Source: Telluria beijingensis
Lineage (GTDB): Bacteria; Pseudomonadota; Gammaproteobacteria; Burkholderiales; Burkholderiaceae_D
Reading direction: 5' to 3'
NCBI RefSeq assembly: GCF_030770395.1
Contig: NZ_CP132480.1
Coordinates: 5,172,846-5,236,845 of the forward strand
DNA: 64,000 bases
Below are positions 22,736 through 31,084 of the stretch, in pieces (the stretch's first letter is position 1; each line of letters begins with the position of its first letter). The position numbers and the translations under genes are program-made. Under the pieces are notes generated by a model, which ran no database searches, was not told the DNA's origin, and saw only the letters and a list, made by a program, of their open reading frames with translations.

Positions 22736-23259
22736 ATCGATGAGCTCCAATATAGAGAGTGAGACTGTGTGGTCCGGGTCGCTGTGTGTCGTCTGACACC
22801 CTGACAACATCTCGGTTCCGCTTAACTGGGCTCAAGATTGCCTGCATCAGATACCATGGTCTGTGCGCCATCCAACATTCGACAACATTCCTGACGGCAT
22901 TCTTTCCCTCCCCTCCCCCAAGGCAGGCGCGATGCTCATATGGCAATCTCTCGCATGGCGGACCACCTAGAACCCATGACAATGTCACGATGTCATGTCA
23001 CGCCGCCTGTTAACGATCGATCACATGACAGCCGGGTGACCGCCATCGCACGCTTTCTCCCATTCGGTGGATGACAGCGTCGTTACAGTTCGTTTCATCT
23101 TGGAAATGTGAGGTTTTTACCACTGTTGTAAAATTGCACAGCCATTCCGCGTTGGGTGCGCTACCGCACCGAGCTTACGGAACTTGCACTGTTATTCTTT
23201 ATCCAACATCGCTGCTGACGTATGCGTTGTCATCAACTTTTAACCTACGGGAGTTACCT
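22736..23259. other. Divergent promoter region regulator/ompA
   Basis: A 524-base region without a credible gene, poorer in GC than its neighbours. The ompA-proximal part carries the GTGCG-CTAC-CGCAC palindrome at 23156. A conserved-looking TGTCACGATGTCATGTCACG tract lies near 22983-23002. The 5' untranslated region of ompA would be about 55 bases. Confidence 0.6.
23156..23198 (+). promoter_or_regulatory. Palindromic operator plus -10, ompA promoter
   Basis: GTGCG-CTAC-CGCAC (23156-23169), centre 23162.5, then TATTCT at 23193-23198. The -10-like hexamer begins 30.5 bases from the centre, as in the other five sites described here (29.5). No good -35 hexamer is present, as expected of an activator-dependent class II promoter. 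This is part of the shared architecture discussed in the findings. Confidence 0.65.
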
Positions 23260-24294
23260 GTGAACAATACCAAGAAGATCGCCCTGGCTGCTGCACTGCT
23301 GTGCGCATCCGGCGCCACCCTCGCCCAAGAGCTCAACCCGTCGTGGTACATCCAGCCAAGCGTCAACCACGTGAAGCCGGACGCCGACTTCGGCGTGGAC
23401 GACCGCGATACCGGTGGTGGCCTGAAGTTCGGTAAGGCGGTGCACCAGAACTGGGACATCCAGATCGGCGCCAGCCAGACCCGCTTCGAGCAGGGTCGCA
23501 ACGAATACCGCCAGACCCTGCTGGGCGTCGACGCCCTGCTGATGCTGAGCCGCGATCGCTTCCGTCCGTTCGTCCTGTTCGGCCTGGGCGCCGAGCGTGA
23601 CAAGGTTGACAACCGCGTCGTCGGCCGCTTCGTCGAGAAAAACTCGCCGTACGCTACCGTCGGTATCGGTTTCCAGGCCAGCCTGACCCCGCAATGGTCG
23701 CTGCAGGCCGACCTGCGCACCGTGCGCGGCTTCCTGCGTGACGACGAAGAGTTCGGCTTCAAGCGCAGCAACAACAAGATGCTGACCGTTGGCCTGAACT
23801 ACGCGTTCAACCCGCCGCCAGCACCACCGGCACCGGCTCCAGCCCCAGTGGTCGAGGCGCCGCCGCCAGCACCGGCACCGGTCGAACCGCCGCCACCGCC
23901 ACCACCACGCTTCCAGAAAGTGACCCTGGAAGCCACCAAGCTGTTCGCCTTCGACAAGGCTGAAGTGATCACCCCGGCGCCTAAGCTGGACGAGATCGCC
24001 GCTGCCCTGCAAGCCGACACCTCGGTCACCAACGTCGAGATCACCGGCTACACCGACCGCCTGGGTTCCGAGAAATACAACCAGGCCCTGTCGGAGCGCC
24101 GCGCCAACGCCGTGCGTGAATACCTGGTCGGCAAGGGCATCGACGGCAACCGCCTGCGCGCCATCGGCAAGGGCGAATCCAACCCGCTGGTCGAGTGCAA
24201 CCAGAAGAACCGCGCCCAGCTGATCGCCTGCCTGGAACCTAACCGTCGCGTCGAAGTCGACCAGATCACCGTCGAAGTGCCGGTCCAGCAGTAA
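23260..24294 (+). CDS. ompA: Major outer-membrane protein of OmpA family
   Basis: A 344-residue precursor starting at GTG 23260 (signal NNTKKIALAAALLCASGATLA). GGGAG precedes it by 6 bases; in-frame codons further upstream have no signal peptide. Residues about 22-182 form an 8-strand beta-barrel. A Pro-rich hinge (about 183-217) leads to a peptidoglycan-binding OmpA domain with TGYTDRLGSEKYNQALSERR and CLEPNRRVEV. It anchors the outer membrane to the wall. Its own terminator follows. Confidence 0.93.
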   Translation: MNNTKKIALAAALLCASGATLAQELNPSWYIQPSVNHVKPDADFGVDDRDTGGGLKFGKAVHQNWDIQIGASQTRFEQGRNEYRQTLLGVDALLMLSRDRFRPFVLFGLGAERDKVDNRVVGRFVEKNSPYATVGIGFQASLTPQWSLQADLRTVRGFLRDDEEFGFKRSNNKMLTVGLNYAFNPPPAPPAPAPAPVVEAPPPAPAPVEPPPPPPPRFQKVTLEATKLFAFDKAEVITPAPKLDEIAAALQADTSVTNVEITGYTDRLGSEKYNQALSERRANAVREYLVGKGIDGNRLRAIGKGESNPLVECNQKNRAQLIACLEPNRRVEVDQITVEVPVQQ

Positions 24295-24388
24295 TACCTT
24301 AGGCGACATCGCCCCGATGCACCCGCCTGCCCGCCTGCCGTTCCATACGGCGGCCGGGCAGGCAGGTAGTCGCGGCAACGCTGATCGA

Positions 24389-24408
24389 GGGGGCTTCGGC
24401 CCCCTTTT
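24389..24408 (+). terminator. ompA rho-independent terminator
   Basis: GGGGGC-TTCG-GCCCCC (24389-24404) followed by TTTT. A larger imperfect hairpin (CCTGCCCG...CGGGCAGG, near 24330-24365) lies between it and the stop codon. Confidence 0.9.
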
Positions 24409-24425
24409 CATTTGGAGGATGGGAT

Positions 24426-25340
24426 ATGGCTGTTAACAAATGGTTCCCTTACACGCACCAGATATTGAAAGTGTTGCGCTCCGCGGTATCGGAATGGCTG
24501 GACCACCGTGCGTCGAGCAAGGGCGCCGCGCTGGCCTTCTATACCCTGTTCTCGCTGGCCCCGATCCTGGTGCTGGTGATCGCGGTGGCCGGCTTCTTCT
24601 ATGGCGAAGAAGCAGCCCAGGGCCAGTTGCTGGCCGAGTTGCGCGGGCTGCTCGGTGCACAGGGGGCGGACACGATCCAGGCCATCCTGGCCGGCGCCCA
24701 GAACAAGGAAACGGGACGCTTCGCCACGATCGTCGCGACCGCGCTGCTGATTGTCGGCGCCACCACCGTGTTCTCCGAGCTCAAGGATAGCCTGGACGAG
24801 ATCTGGGGATTGCCGAAACCAGCCGACGCCGGCATCTGGAACACGATCCGCACCCGCCTGCTGTCGTTCGGCATGGTGCTGGTACTCGGTTTCCTGCTGA
24901 TGGTGTCGCTGGTCGTCAGCGCCGCCACCACGGTGGCCGAAAAGTTCATCACCGGTGTGTGGCAGGACGCCGCCATCATCATGGGCTGGATCGCATCCGG
25001 GGTCGGTTTCCTGGTCATCGCCACGCTGTTCGGCGTGATCTACAAGCTCTTGCCGCGCGTGCGGCTGTCGTGGAAGGACGTCACGATCGGCGCGCTCGGC
25101 ACGGCAGCGATGTTTACGTTGGGCAAGTTCGGGATCGGGCTGTACATCGGCAATAGCGGCACCACCGACAGCTTCGGCGCGGCCGGTTCGCTGATCGCGC
25201 TACTGTTGTGGGTATATTACTCGGCGCAGATCTTCTTCCTGGGCGCCGAATTCGCGCGCCAGTATGCGCTGCAGATGGGTAGCCTGCATAACAAGCCGAA
25301 GGAAATCACGGGCGTGGAACCGAAGGCCAGTGCCGCGTAA
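24426..25340 (+). CDS. YihY/BrkB family inner-membrane protein
   Basis: A 304-residue polytopic protein with six hydrophobic segments, of the family once called ribonuclease BN. Characteristic sections are SKGAALAFYTLFSLAPILVLVIAVAGFFYG near the N-terminus, RTRLLSFGMVLVLGFLLMVSLVV in the middle, and LIALLLWVYYSAQIFFLGAEFA near the C-terminus. GGAGGATGGGAT precedes the ATG. The molecular role of the family is not established; it is not a nuclease. It begins just after the ompA terminator. Confidence 0.92.
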   Translation: MAVNKWFPYTHQILKVLRSAVSEWLDHRASSKGAALAFYTLFSLAPILVLVIAVAGFFYGEEAAQGQLLAELRGLLGAQGADTIQAILAGAQNKETGRFATIVATALLIVGATTVFSELKDSLDEIWGLPKPADAGIWNTIRTRLLSFGMVLVLGFLLMVSLVVSAATTVAEKFITGVWQDAAIIMGWIASGVGFLVIATLFGVIYKLLPRVRLSWKDVTIGALGTAAMFTLGKFGIGLYIGNSGTTDSFGAAGSLIALLLWVYYSAQIFFLGAEFARQYALQMGSLHNKPKEITGVEPKASAA

Positions 25341-25346
25341 GGCATG

Positions 25347-25447
25347 TGGGGTGGACGGCTCTGCCGTCCACACGTCCAACCAGTGCATGCGTTTCCACGA
25401 GGCGAATGGGAATTGAACGCGTGGAAGGCGGAGCCTTCCACCCTACG
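25347..25447. repeat. Second hairpin repeat family, facing pair
   Basis: GTGGACGGC-TCT-GCCGTCCAC (about 25351-25371) and GTGGAAGGC-GGA-GCCTTCCAC (about 25421-25441). The outer flanks GGGGT and ACCCTAC are roughly complementary, so both hairpins can pair as one structure. It lies between convergent genes and may stop transcription from both sides. Sequence differs from the TTCCCGC family. Confidence 0.7.
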
Positions 25448-25460
25448 CCGCTGAGACAGG

Positions 25461-26741
25461 CTATTCGCCCAGCAACTCCGACACCACTTCCATCCCCTCG
25501 ACCCGCTCGGCCACCACCTTCAGCACCATCACCACCGGCACCCCGAGCAGCAAGCCCCAGACACCCCACAACCAGCCCCAGAACAGCAGGCTGACGAAGA
25601 CCGCCGCCGGATTCATGCGCGCGATCTTGCCGGTCATCCAGGTCGCGACTACCATGCCGACCAGGGTCGCGATCACCAGCGAGGCGCCCGCGACCAGCAT
25701 CACCATGCTCAGCGTCTCGAACTGCAGGAAGGCCGCCATGCCGGTCGCGACGGTGATCACGAGCGGACCGAAATACGGCATCAGGTGGGCCACGCCGGCG
25801 AACGCGGCCCAGGCGCCGGCGTTCTCGAGGCCGATCAGGCGCAGCGCGCCCCACATCAGCAAGGCCAGCAAGATATTGGTCACCAGCAGCATGAACATAT
25901 AGCTCTGGATCGAGGTATTGATGTCGTCCAAAATATGGACCGTGACTTTCTTGCGCGTGAGCGAGGGACCGGTGAGCTTGACCAGCTTGCGCTTGAAGGT
26001 GTCGCCCGCCAATAGCAGGAAGAACACCAGGAACACGACCATGGTCGCCTGCGACATGAAGGCGGCCAGGCTCATCGAGCCGGCCAGCACCCAGTCCATC
26101 ACGCGGATCGGCGAACTGGCCGCGGCCGGCGGCGGCGGGTTCTGGCGCCGCTGCTGCGCCACGCGCTTGGCGTCGGCGCCAACATTGCTGGCGGCGCGCT
26201 CGATCTCGGCCGCCGCCGCCTGCATCTGCTGCAGGGTCGAGCGCTGGCCGCTGGTATTGGTGAGGATGCGCGTGACCTTGTGGGTGAGCGTGGGTAACTC
26301 GTCGAGGATGTTGAAGAATTCGCCCTGCAGGCGGTACAGGGTGCCCGCCATCGCGCCGACGATCACGGCCGTGACCAGGGTGGCGCCGACGATGCGCCGG
26401 ATGTGCCAGCGTTCGAGCCAGCGCACGACGGGATTGAGGGTATAGGCGATCAGGATGCCGAGCAGGAGCGGCACGAAGAATTTCTGCGCCCACTGCAGCG
26501 CGAACACGAAGCCGATGGTGGCGAGGATGCCGAGCGACAGTCCGCGCGCATTGACGTGCAGCGGCACGCGCAGGCCGCCGATGTGCAGGGCGATGTCGTC
26601 GCCGGCGGCGCGCGGGTCGGCACGCGCTTCGGCGCGCACGTCGGCACGAACGTCGGCACGAACGTCGCCAGGGGCGGCGGCAGGTTCAGGCGATGGTTGA
26701 TGCGGTCCCGGCGCGGCCGGGTCGGGTTGTGCTAGCTGCAT
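25461..26741 (-). CDS. AI-2E family transporter (PerM-like)
   Basis: A 426-residue membrane protein with about eight TM segments and the family pattern: LLGILIAYTLNPVVRWLERW near the N-terminus and LPYFGPLVITVATGMAAFL, AGASLVIATLVGMVVATWMTGK and LLFWGWLWGVWGLLLGVPVVMVLK in the C-terminal half. Members export small molecules or ions; the autoinducer role holds for few of them. A 50-residue N-terminal tail contains a short repeat (DVRADVRADVRAEARADPRA) encoded by 12-base tandem units, absent from typical members. It converges on the YihY gene. Confidence 0.9.
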   Translation of the reverse strand: MQLAQPDPAAPGPHQPSPEPAAAPGDVRADVRADVRAEARADPRAAGDDIALHIGGLRVPLHVNARGLSLGILATIGFVFALQWAQKFFVPLLLGILIAYTLNPVVRWLERWHIRRIVGATLVTAVIVGAMAGTLYRLQGEFFNILDELPTLTHKVTRILTNTSGQRSTLQQMQAAAAEIERAASNVGADAKRVAQQRRQNPPPPAAASSPIRVMDWVLAGSMSLAAFMSQATMVVFLVFFLLLAGDTFKRKLVKLTGPSLTRKKVTVHILDDINTSIQSYMFMLLVTNILLALLMWGALRLIGLENAGAWAAFAGVAHLMPYFGPLVITVATGMAAFLQFETLSMVMLVAGASLVIATLVGMVVATWMTGKIARMNPAAVFVSLLFWGWLWGVWGLLLGVPVVMVLKVVAERVEGMEVVSELLGE

Positions 26742-26785
26742 GGTATGCCTGAACGAGATGCCGGGCCGCCCCGGCTGTGCGCATA

Positions 26786-27100
26786 TTATTTCACACGGAT
26801 GTCATTCTTGACCGAGGTCACGCCCTTGACGCCGCGTGCGATCTCGACGGCGCGCTGGGCGTCGCGTGGATCGGCCACGAAGCCCGACAGCTGGACGTCG
26901 CCCTTGAAGGTCTCGACGTTCACTTCGCGCGCCTTCACGTTAGGGTCGTTGACCAGGGCAGCCTTGACCTTGGTGGTGATCACGGCGTCGTCGATGTATT
27001 CGCCGGTGCTGGCTTGCTGGTTGGTCGACGAGCAGCCGACGGCGGTGATGGCGACGGTAGCGACGAAAGCGGCGGAGATGAGGTTTTTAGCGATTTTCAT
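26786..27100 (-). CDS. BON-domain lipoprotein
   Basis: A 104-residue protein with lipoprotein signal MKIAKNLISAAFVATVAITAVGC (Cys23) and one BON domain (DDAVITTKVKAALVNDPNVKAREVNVETFKGDVQLSGFV). BON domains bind phospholipid at the outer membrane, as in OsmY and DolP. TAAGGAG precedes the ATG. A related single-BON lipoprotein is encoded at 33618. The gene lies 44 bases upstream of the AI-2E transporter on the same strand and may be co-transcribed. Confidence 0.9.
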   Translation of the reverse strand: MKIAKNLISAAFVATVAITAVGCSSTNQQASTGEYIDDAVITTKVKAALVNDPNVKAREVNVETFKGDVQLSGFVADPRDAQRAVEIARGVKGVTSVKNDIRVK

Positions 27101-27183
27101 GATGGCTCCTTATTGATGGTCATGGTGCAGCAATACCCTTGCGGGCGGGTTGGGCGGCGCCGGCAATCCGGCCCGCGGGTTCT

Positions 27184-27735
27184 TTACTTGCCGTAAGCCG
27201 TCCTGGCGGTGCTGACGCACCCTTCCTTGACGTCTCCGGCGTAGGCATCGCACTTCTGCAGTGCGACGCGGTATTCGGCATCAAGCTTGGCATCGTGCGC
27301 ATCGAGGCGCGCCTCGATCGCCTTGCGGTCGGCGCGGGCGTCGGCCTGGCTCGCCACCAGGTTCGCCCTGGCCTGGGTCAGGCAGACGTCGCGGTCGTTG
27401 CCCACCGCGGCGCCGCAACGCGTCGTGTCGCGCTCGTAGTAGGCCGCGGCGATGCGCATGCGCGCCTGGGTATAGGCCGCCAGCGTGTTCTTGTAGGCCG
27501 CTTCCGCTTCTTCTTCGACCCGGACCCGGGCCGCGCGCGCATCGGCGACGCAGATCTCGTGCGGGATGCCGGCCATCGCGTCGCAACGTGCCTTGGCGAT
27601 GTCATAGGCGCTCTCGGCGGCAGCCAGGGTCTGTTGATGGAGAGTCTTCGCATCCGGCGCCGGCAGCTGGGCGACAGCCTGGCCAGCCCAGCCGAGAGCC
27701 GCACCGATCAGGAGGATCACATGCGAAGTCTTCAT
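27184..27735 (-). CDS. Periplasmic protein with repeated CxxxxG...C..AR motif
   Basis: A 183-residue protein. The signal peptide MKTSHVILLIGAALGWAGQAVA is followed by a helical mature part with three copies of a short motif: RCDAMAGIPHEICVADAR, RCGAAVGNDRDVCLTQAR and KCDAYAGDVKEGCVSTAR. Each has two Cys about 12 apart, suggesting disulfide-linked helical hairpins. Similar motifs occur in Burkholderiales hypothetical proteins. GGAGAAC precedes ATG 27735. It is divergent from the next glycine-zipper gene. Confidence 0.75.
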   Translation of the reverse strand: MKTSHVILLIGAALGWAGQAVAQLPAPDAKTLHQQTLAAAESAYDIAKARCDAMAGIPHEICVADARAARVRVEEEAEAAYKNTLAAYTQARMRIAAAYYERDTTRCGAAVGNDRDVCLTQARANLVASQADARADRKAIEARLDAHDAKLDAEYRVALQKCDAYAGDVKEGCVSTARTAYGK

Positions 27736-27892
27736 TGTTTTTGTTCTCCATTTGTCAACATTGGAGACATCTTTACATGTCATGCACGCGATTTCTGTTC
27801 GATGCCGAACACAACTTGCAGAGTGTTGCCGCTCGTCTCAAACGCGTTCGAGAAGGAACAAATCAGCGGGCTCTGCCCTCGGATCAAGGTGG

Positions 27893-27934
27893 GTGCGGCA
27901 ACGCACAGACCTTCGGCGGGCTCCTGACTATTCT
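27893..27934 (+). promoter_or_regulatory. Palindromic operator plus -10 before glycine-zipper gene
   Basis: GTGCG-GCAA-CGCAC (27893-27906, centre 27899.5) then TATTCT at 27929-27934, 29.5 bases from the centre. The hexamer is identical to that of the ompA promoter site. The start codon is 28 bases further on. Confidence 0.65.
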
Positions 27935-27962
27935 GGATTCATACTTTTGTCAGGAGAACAAC

Positions 27963-28424
27963 ATGAATGCTAACCGTAAATTTATCGTCGCCCTGCTGGC
28001 GACCGGCGCACTCCTCACTGGCTGCGCCAGCAACAGCTCCCAGCCTTATGGTTACAACAGCGGCTATGGCTCGACCAGCACCGCCTCGGCCGGCTACGGC
28101 GTGATCGAATCGATCCAGGTGGTGCAAGGCGAGGCCCGCACCAGCGGCGCCGGCGGCGTGTTGGGCGGCGTGGTCGGCGCGCTGGCCGGCAGCCAGGTCG
28201 GTAGCGGCAGCGGCCGTACCGCGGCTACGGTCGCCGGCGGCCTGGCTGGCGCCGTGGTGGGCAATAACGTCGAGAAGAACCGCAATGCCGCGGGTCCGGA
28301 GATGTATCAGATCAATATGCGCATGGATAACGGCGAATACCGCTCCGTGACCCAGGACAGCGCCTATGACCTGCGCGTGGGCAACCGCGTGCGCCTGGTC
28401 GATGGCCGCGTCTATCGCTACTGA
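27963..28424 (+). CDS. Glycine-zipper 2TM lipoprotein (SlyB-like)
   Basis: A 153-residue lipoprotein with signal MNANRKFIVALLATGALLTGC and a mature part containing GVIESIQVVQGE, a glycine-zipper 2TM domain (GGVLGGVVGALAGSQVGSGSG and VAGGLAGAVVGNNVE, about 62-105) and a small C-terminal beta domain (YQINMRMDNGEYRSVTQDS). CAGGAGAACAAC precedes the ATG. SlyB-type proteins sit in the outer membrane and are induced by envelope stress. The 242-residue protein at 35179 is a paralogue with the same domain order. Confidence 0.9.
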   Translation: MNANRKFIVALLATGALLTGCASNSSQPYGYNSGYGSTSTASAGYGVIESIQVVQGEARTSGAGGVLGGVVGALAGSQVGSGSGRTAATVAGGLAGAVVGNNVEKNRNAAGPEMYQINMRMDNGEYRSVTQDSAYDLRVGNRVRLVDGRVYRY

Positions 28425-28437
28425 TACCGATCCACCG

Positions 28438-28483
28438 GCACGAGGGCGGACGGAAAGGTGTTTTCCGCCCGCCCTCGTGCTTT
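28438..28483 (+). terminator. Strong hairpin terminator
   Basis: A long stem (GCACGAGGGCGG, one bulge, CGGAAA / TTTCCG, CCGCCCTCGTGC), loop GGTGT, followed by TTT. It lies 14 bases after the stop of the preceding lipoprotein gene. Confidence 0.8.
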
Positions 28484-28522
28484 CCAGGCCGGCACACCGG
28501 CCACCGTACTTTGGAGGCAAGC

Positions 28523-28861
28523 ATGGCAACTCTCACCCGTATCCTGTGTGCCTGCGCATTGGCCGGCGCTGCCACGTCGGCATCCGCCCAGGCGCCGGTC
28601 CAGGCCGGCACCGACGCCACCGTCAACCCGACCGTCGCCCGCCAGCAGGCGCAGGAAATCGCCAGGGGCGACCCGCCGCGCTGGTATCGCGACGATCCGG
28701 CGCAGCAAACCTTGCGCAAGGAACTCGGCGCCGCGCTGCAGGAAGCGCAGAATGCCTGCCGCAAGGTGCCGGCAGCCGAGCGCAAGTCGTGCATGGCCGA
28801 GGCGCGCGCCACCTGGCAGCGCGAAACCGCGCAATTGGGCAAGCCGATGCCGCGGCAATAA
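28523..28861 (+). CDS. Small periplasmic hypothetical protein
   Basis: A 112-residue protein. Signal peptide MATLTRILCACALAGAATSASA precedes a helical mature part ending with one NACRKVPAAERKSCMAEAR unit, the same Cys-pair motif seen three times in the protein at 27184. ATG 28523 follows GGAGG at 5 bases; a TTG four codons earlier overlaps that ribosome site and is unlikely. Function unknown. Confidence 0.7.
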   Translation: MATLTRILCACALAGAATSASAQAPVQAGTDATVNPTVARQQAQEIARGDPPRWYRDDPAQQTLRKELGAALQEAQNACRKVPAAERKSCMAEARATWQRETAQLGKPMPRQ

Positions 28862-28878
28862 CCGCCAGCGCGTCCCGA

Positions 28879-30021
28879 TTACCGCGTTTTCCTCCGCGGC
28901 GGCAGCGGATACACATCCGCCACCAGGATGCTGTCGCCGATCTGCCTGCTGGGCGAGGCCGAGTCATGCACCACCAGCAGCCCCTGCTCTCGGCCGTCCT
29001 GGCTGGAAAACAGCGCAATCCCTTCCGGATGGTCGACTCCCTGGCCGAACGGCAGCGCCAGCACGTGTTCCAGCATCTCGCGGGACACCGCCGAGGCCTT
29101 GGCCGGCCGGGCGCCGCCAGGCCAGCGAAACAGCGTGACCGGTCCATCCAGGTCCATCGTCGGCCCGGCCAGGATTAACAAGTCCTTGCCTTGCACGCAC
29201 AGGTCGCGAATGCCGAGCCCATCCAGGTCGAGAAAATGCTTCCGGTATAGCGTGCCCTCGTCATCGAGCGGCGCCAGCCGCAACCAGCCTTCTTCGCCAG
29301 CGTCGACCGGCGCCACCTCGACGATCGCGGCCCAGCCGCGCAGCACTGGGCCGCGCAGGCCCAGCAGCACGTGCTTGCCGGCCAGGGCAATGCCCTCGAT
29401 ATCGAAACCGTTGTCCTTGCCCGGAATCGCCAGGAAAGGACCGAAGTGCTCGTCCTGGCGCAGCAAGCCGGTCAGCTCGTTGCCATGCTCGTCGCCGCGC
29501 AGCAAGGCTGCAGTACGCCGCTTGCCCTTGTGCCCGGACTCCTTCAGCAACTCGAAGCCGCCCTCCCCCTTGGCGATGGGAATCCGCGCCAGCAGGTAGC
29601 GGTTGCCGTCGGCGCTGACGCTGGCCAGGCGCTTGTGGGCGCGCCGCACGCCATCGCCTTCGTCGGGCCGCTTGCGGCGCAGGCTGTGCGAGCCGGTCAG
29701 CCACAGGTAGCCGCCATCGCTGGCCAGGCCTTCGATATCGGCCTCGTTGATGCGCTTGCCGTCCGGATCGTAGGGCGGCAGCGGCAAGGCCAGGAAATCG
29801 TGCAGCGCGTACTGGCGGTGCTGGCGCGCGAAACTGGTCTTGCCGCGGCTATCCTCGGCCTCCAGGGTCAGGCGTTCGATGCTGAGCGACTCGTCATTGG
29901 CCAGCCACAGGTTGTCGCCCATGCGCAGCGCCACCGACAAGCCGTTGCGCAACTCCTTGTCGGGGCTGAGGTCATCGCGTTCGGGATGGAATTCGAGCAG
30001 GACGATATTCGAAGGATGCAT
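28879..30021 (-). CDS. DUF3616-like protein
   Basis: A 380-residue soluble protein without a signal peptide. It begins with a segment comparing expected and observed items (VALRMGDNLWLANDESLSIERL) and has repeated strand-rich blocks (YLWLTGSHSLRRKRPDEG, IEGIALAGKHVLLGLRGPVLRGWAAIVEV, DHPEGIALFSSQDGREQGLLVVHDS), which fit a beta-propeller such as DUF3616. Substrate and role are unknown. GAGG precedes the ATG. It converges on the gene at 28523. Confidence 0.75.
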   Translation of the reverse strand: MHPSNIVLLEFHPERDDLSPDKELRNGLSVALRMGDNLWLANDESLSIERLTLEAEDSRGKTSFARQHRQYALHDFLALPLPPYDPDGKRINEADIEGLASDGGYLWLTGSHSLRRKRPDEGDGVRRAHKRLASVSADGNRYLLARIPIAKGEGGFELLKESGHKGKRRTAALLRGDEHGNELTGLLRQDEHFGPFLAIPGKDNGFDIEGIALAGKHVLLGLRGPVLRGWAAIVEVAPVDAGEEGWLRLAPLDDEGTLYRKHFLDLDGLGIRDLCVQGKDLLILAGPTMDLDGPVTLFRWPGGARPAKASAVSREMLEHVLALPFGQGVDHPEGIALFSSQDGREQGLLVVHDSASPSRQIGDSILVADVYPLPPRRKTR

Positions 30022-30147
30022 GCGGCGCCTCGCGGATCGGATGTGATGCCAGCTTACCGCATGCGCTCATCCGCACGGCATGTCAACCGTTGGCCGCCTG
30101 GCGCGTTAATGAAGGAACCCGTCGGCCAGGCTGGCAAACCGGCCGAC

Positions 30148-30184
30148 AAAAAAAGACGGCGTCCAATCCCCGATTGCGACGCCG
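30148..30184 (-). terminator. Terminator of the six-gene stress operon
   Basis: On the minus strand CGGCGTC (30184-30178), a 14-base loop and GACGCCG (30163-30157) are followed by TCTTTTTTT. It lies 72 bases after the last gene of the operon. Confidence 0.8.
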
Positions 30185-30255
30185 CTCAAGCCCCACCATA
30201 TCCTGTACCTGCTGCTGCAGACACGTCGCGGCAGCAGGTGAATCACAGCTTACCC

Positions 30256-30639
30256 TTATTCCGGGATTTGCTGCGCCCGTTTGCGATTCACGTACCAGCC
30301 CAGTGCGCCGAGTATCAGGGCCGCGCCCGCCGCCTGCTTGCCGAGCCGGCGCTGGCGCACGAAATTGACCACGCCCAGCGCATACGGCAGCAGCACCGAC
30401 ACATTGGTGCCGGTGGGCTTGAGCATCGCATCGGCCCGGGCGCGCAAGGCCCAGGTGGCGTGGTCCATCGCCGAATGCAGCATGACTTCGGGTTTGATGC
30501 TGTACTGGATGCTGGCCTTGGCATGCGCCACGCCTGCGCGGAAGAACTCGCCCTCGCGCAACAGCTCTGCCTTGCGCACCGCCGGATCCAGGCTGTGCTG
30601 GTGCCCGGCCAATCCGGTCGTTCCGTTTTGATTCTGCAT
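30256..30639 (-). CDS. Hypothetical protein, last gene of stress operon
   Basis: A 127-residue protein, MQNQNGTTGLAGHQHSLDPAVR at its start. The central helical section (GEFFRAGVAHAKASIQYSIKPEVMLHSAMDHATWALRAR) is followed by a hydrophobic segment (AAGAALILGALGWYVNRKR), so it may be anchored by its C-terminus. GGGAG precedes ATG 30639; the longer frame to 30891 lies inside the upstream gene. It is 44 bases from that gene and shares its transcript. No family recognised. Confidence 0.7.
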   Translation of the reverse strand: MQNQNGTTGLAGHQHSLDPAVRKAELLREGEFFRAGVAHAKASIQYSIKPEVMLHSAMDHATWALRARADAMLKPTGTNVSVLLPYALGVVNFVRQRRLGKQAAGAALILGALGWYVNRKRAQQIPE

Positions 30640-30683
30640 ACTTTCTCCCTTGTGACCCGCGTGCGAATTGCCGTCTATTGCGC

Positions 30684-31070
30684 TTACAACAGCATCTCGC
30701 GGTCGTTCTTGAGTTCTTTCATCGTCGCCGGGAAGGCCAGCTTGTTCTGCTTGAGCAGCGCCAGGCCCTTGGTGACCAGCACCGCCGTGATCAGCGCGAA
30801 GACCGCGAACATGATGAGCAGGATGGTCCAGCCCATCGAGTCCCACGCCAGCGCCACCACCGTCATGGCGCCGAAGGCGATGGCGAACCACACCGCCAGC
30901 ACCGCCCCCGCGAACAGGGCCAGCAGTTCGATGACATGGTTGCGGATCTCGGCCAGCTCGAGCGCTGCGAGTTCGACCCGCGAGACGGCCAGGCCGAACA
31001 GGCTCTTGAACAGGCTGGAAATGCCGCTGATGACGCCAGGGTTATGTACGATCGCTTCTTTCTTGTCCAC
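30684..31070 (-). CDS. Phage holin superfamily / holin-X-like membrane protein
   Basis: A 128-residue protein with two TM segments (VIELLALFAGAVLAVWFAIAFGAM and GWTILLIMFAVFALITAVLV) flanked by an amphipathic N-terminal helix (SSLFKSLFGLAVSRVELAALELAEIRN). This is the pattern of PF07332-type proteins, often annotated as holins but chromosomal and linked with DUF883 proteins. The start is GTG 31070; its ribosome site is weak. It lies 14 bases downstream of the DUF883 gene. Confidence 0.82.
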   Translation of the reverse strand: MDKKEAIVHNPGVISGISSLFKSLFGLAVSRVELAALELAEIRNHVIELLALFAGAVLAVWFAIAFGAMTVVALAWDSMGWTILLIMFAVFALITAVLVTKGLALLKQNKLAFPATMKELKNDREMLL

Positions 31071-31084
31071 GTTGGCCCCCGGCG

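Noticed and set aside
30121..30150. GTCGGCC/GGCCGAC hairpin as a plus-strand terminator
   Set aside because: It is followed by A residues on the plus strand, and its T-tract precedes it on the minus strand. The adjacent hairpin at 30157-30184 is the correct one for the minus operon.
30684..31070. Phage lysis holin in the stress cluster
   Set aside because: No endolysin or phage genes nearby; linked to DUF883 in a stress operon, so a chromosomal holin-X-like protein.
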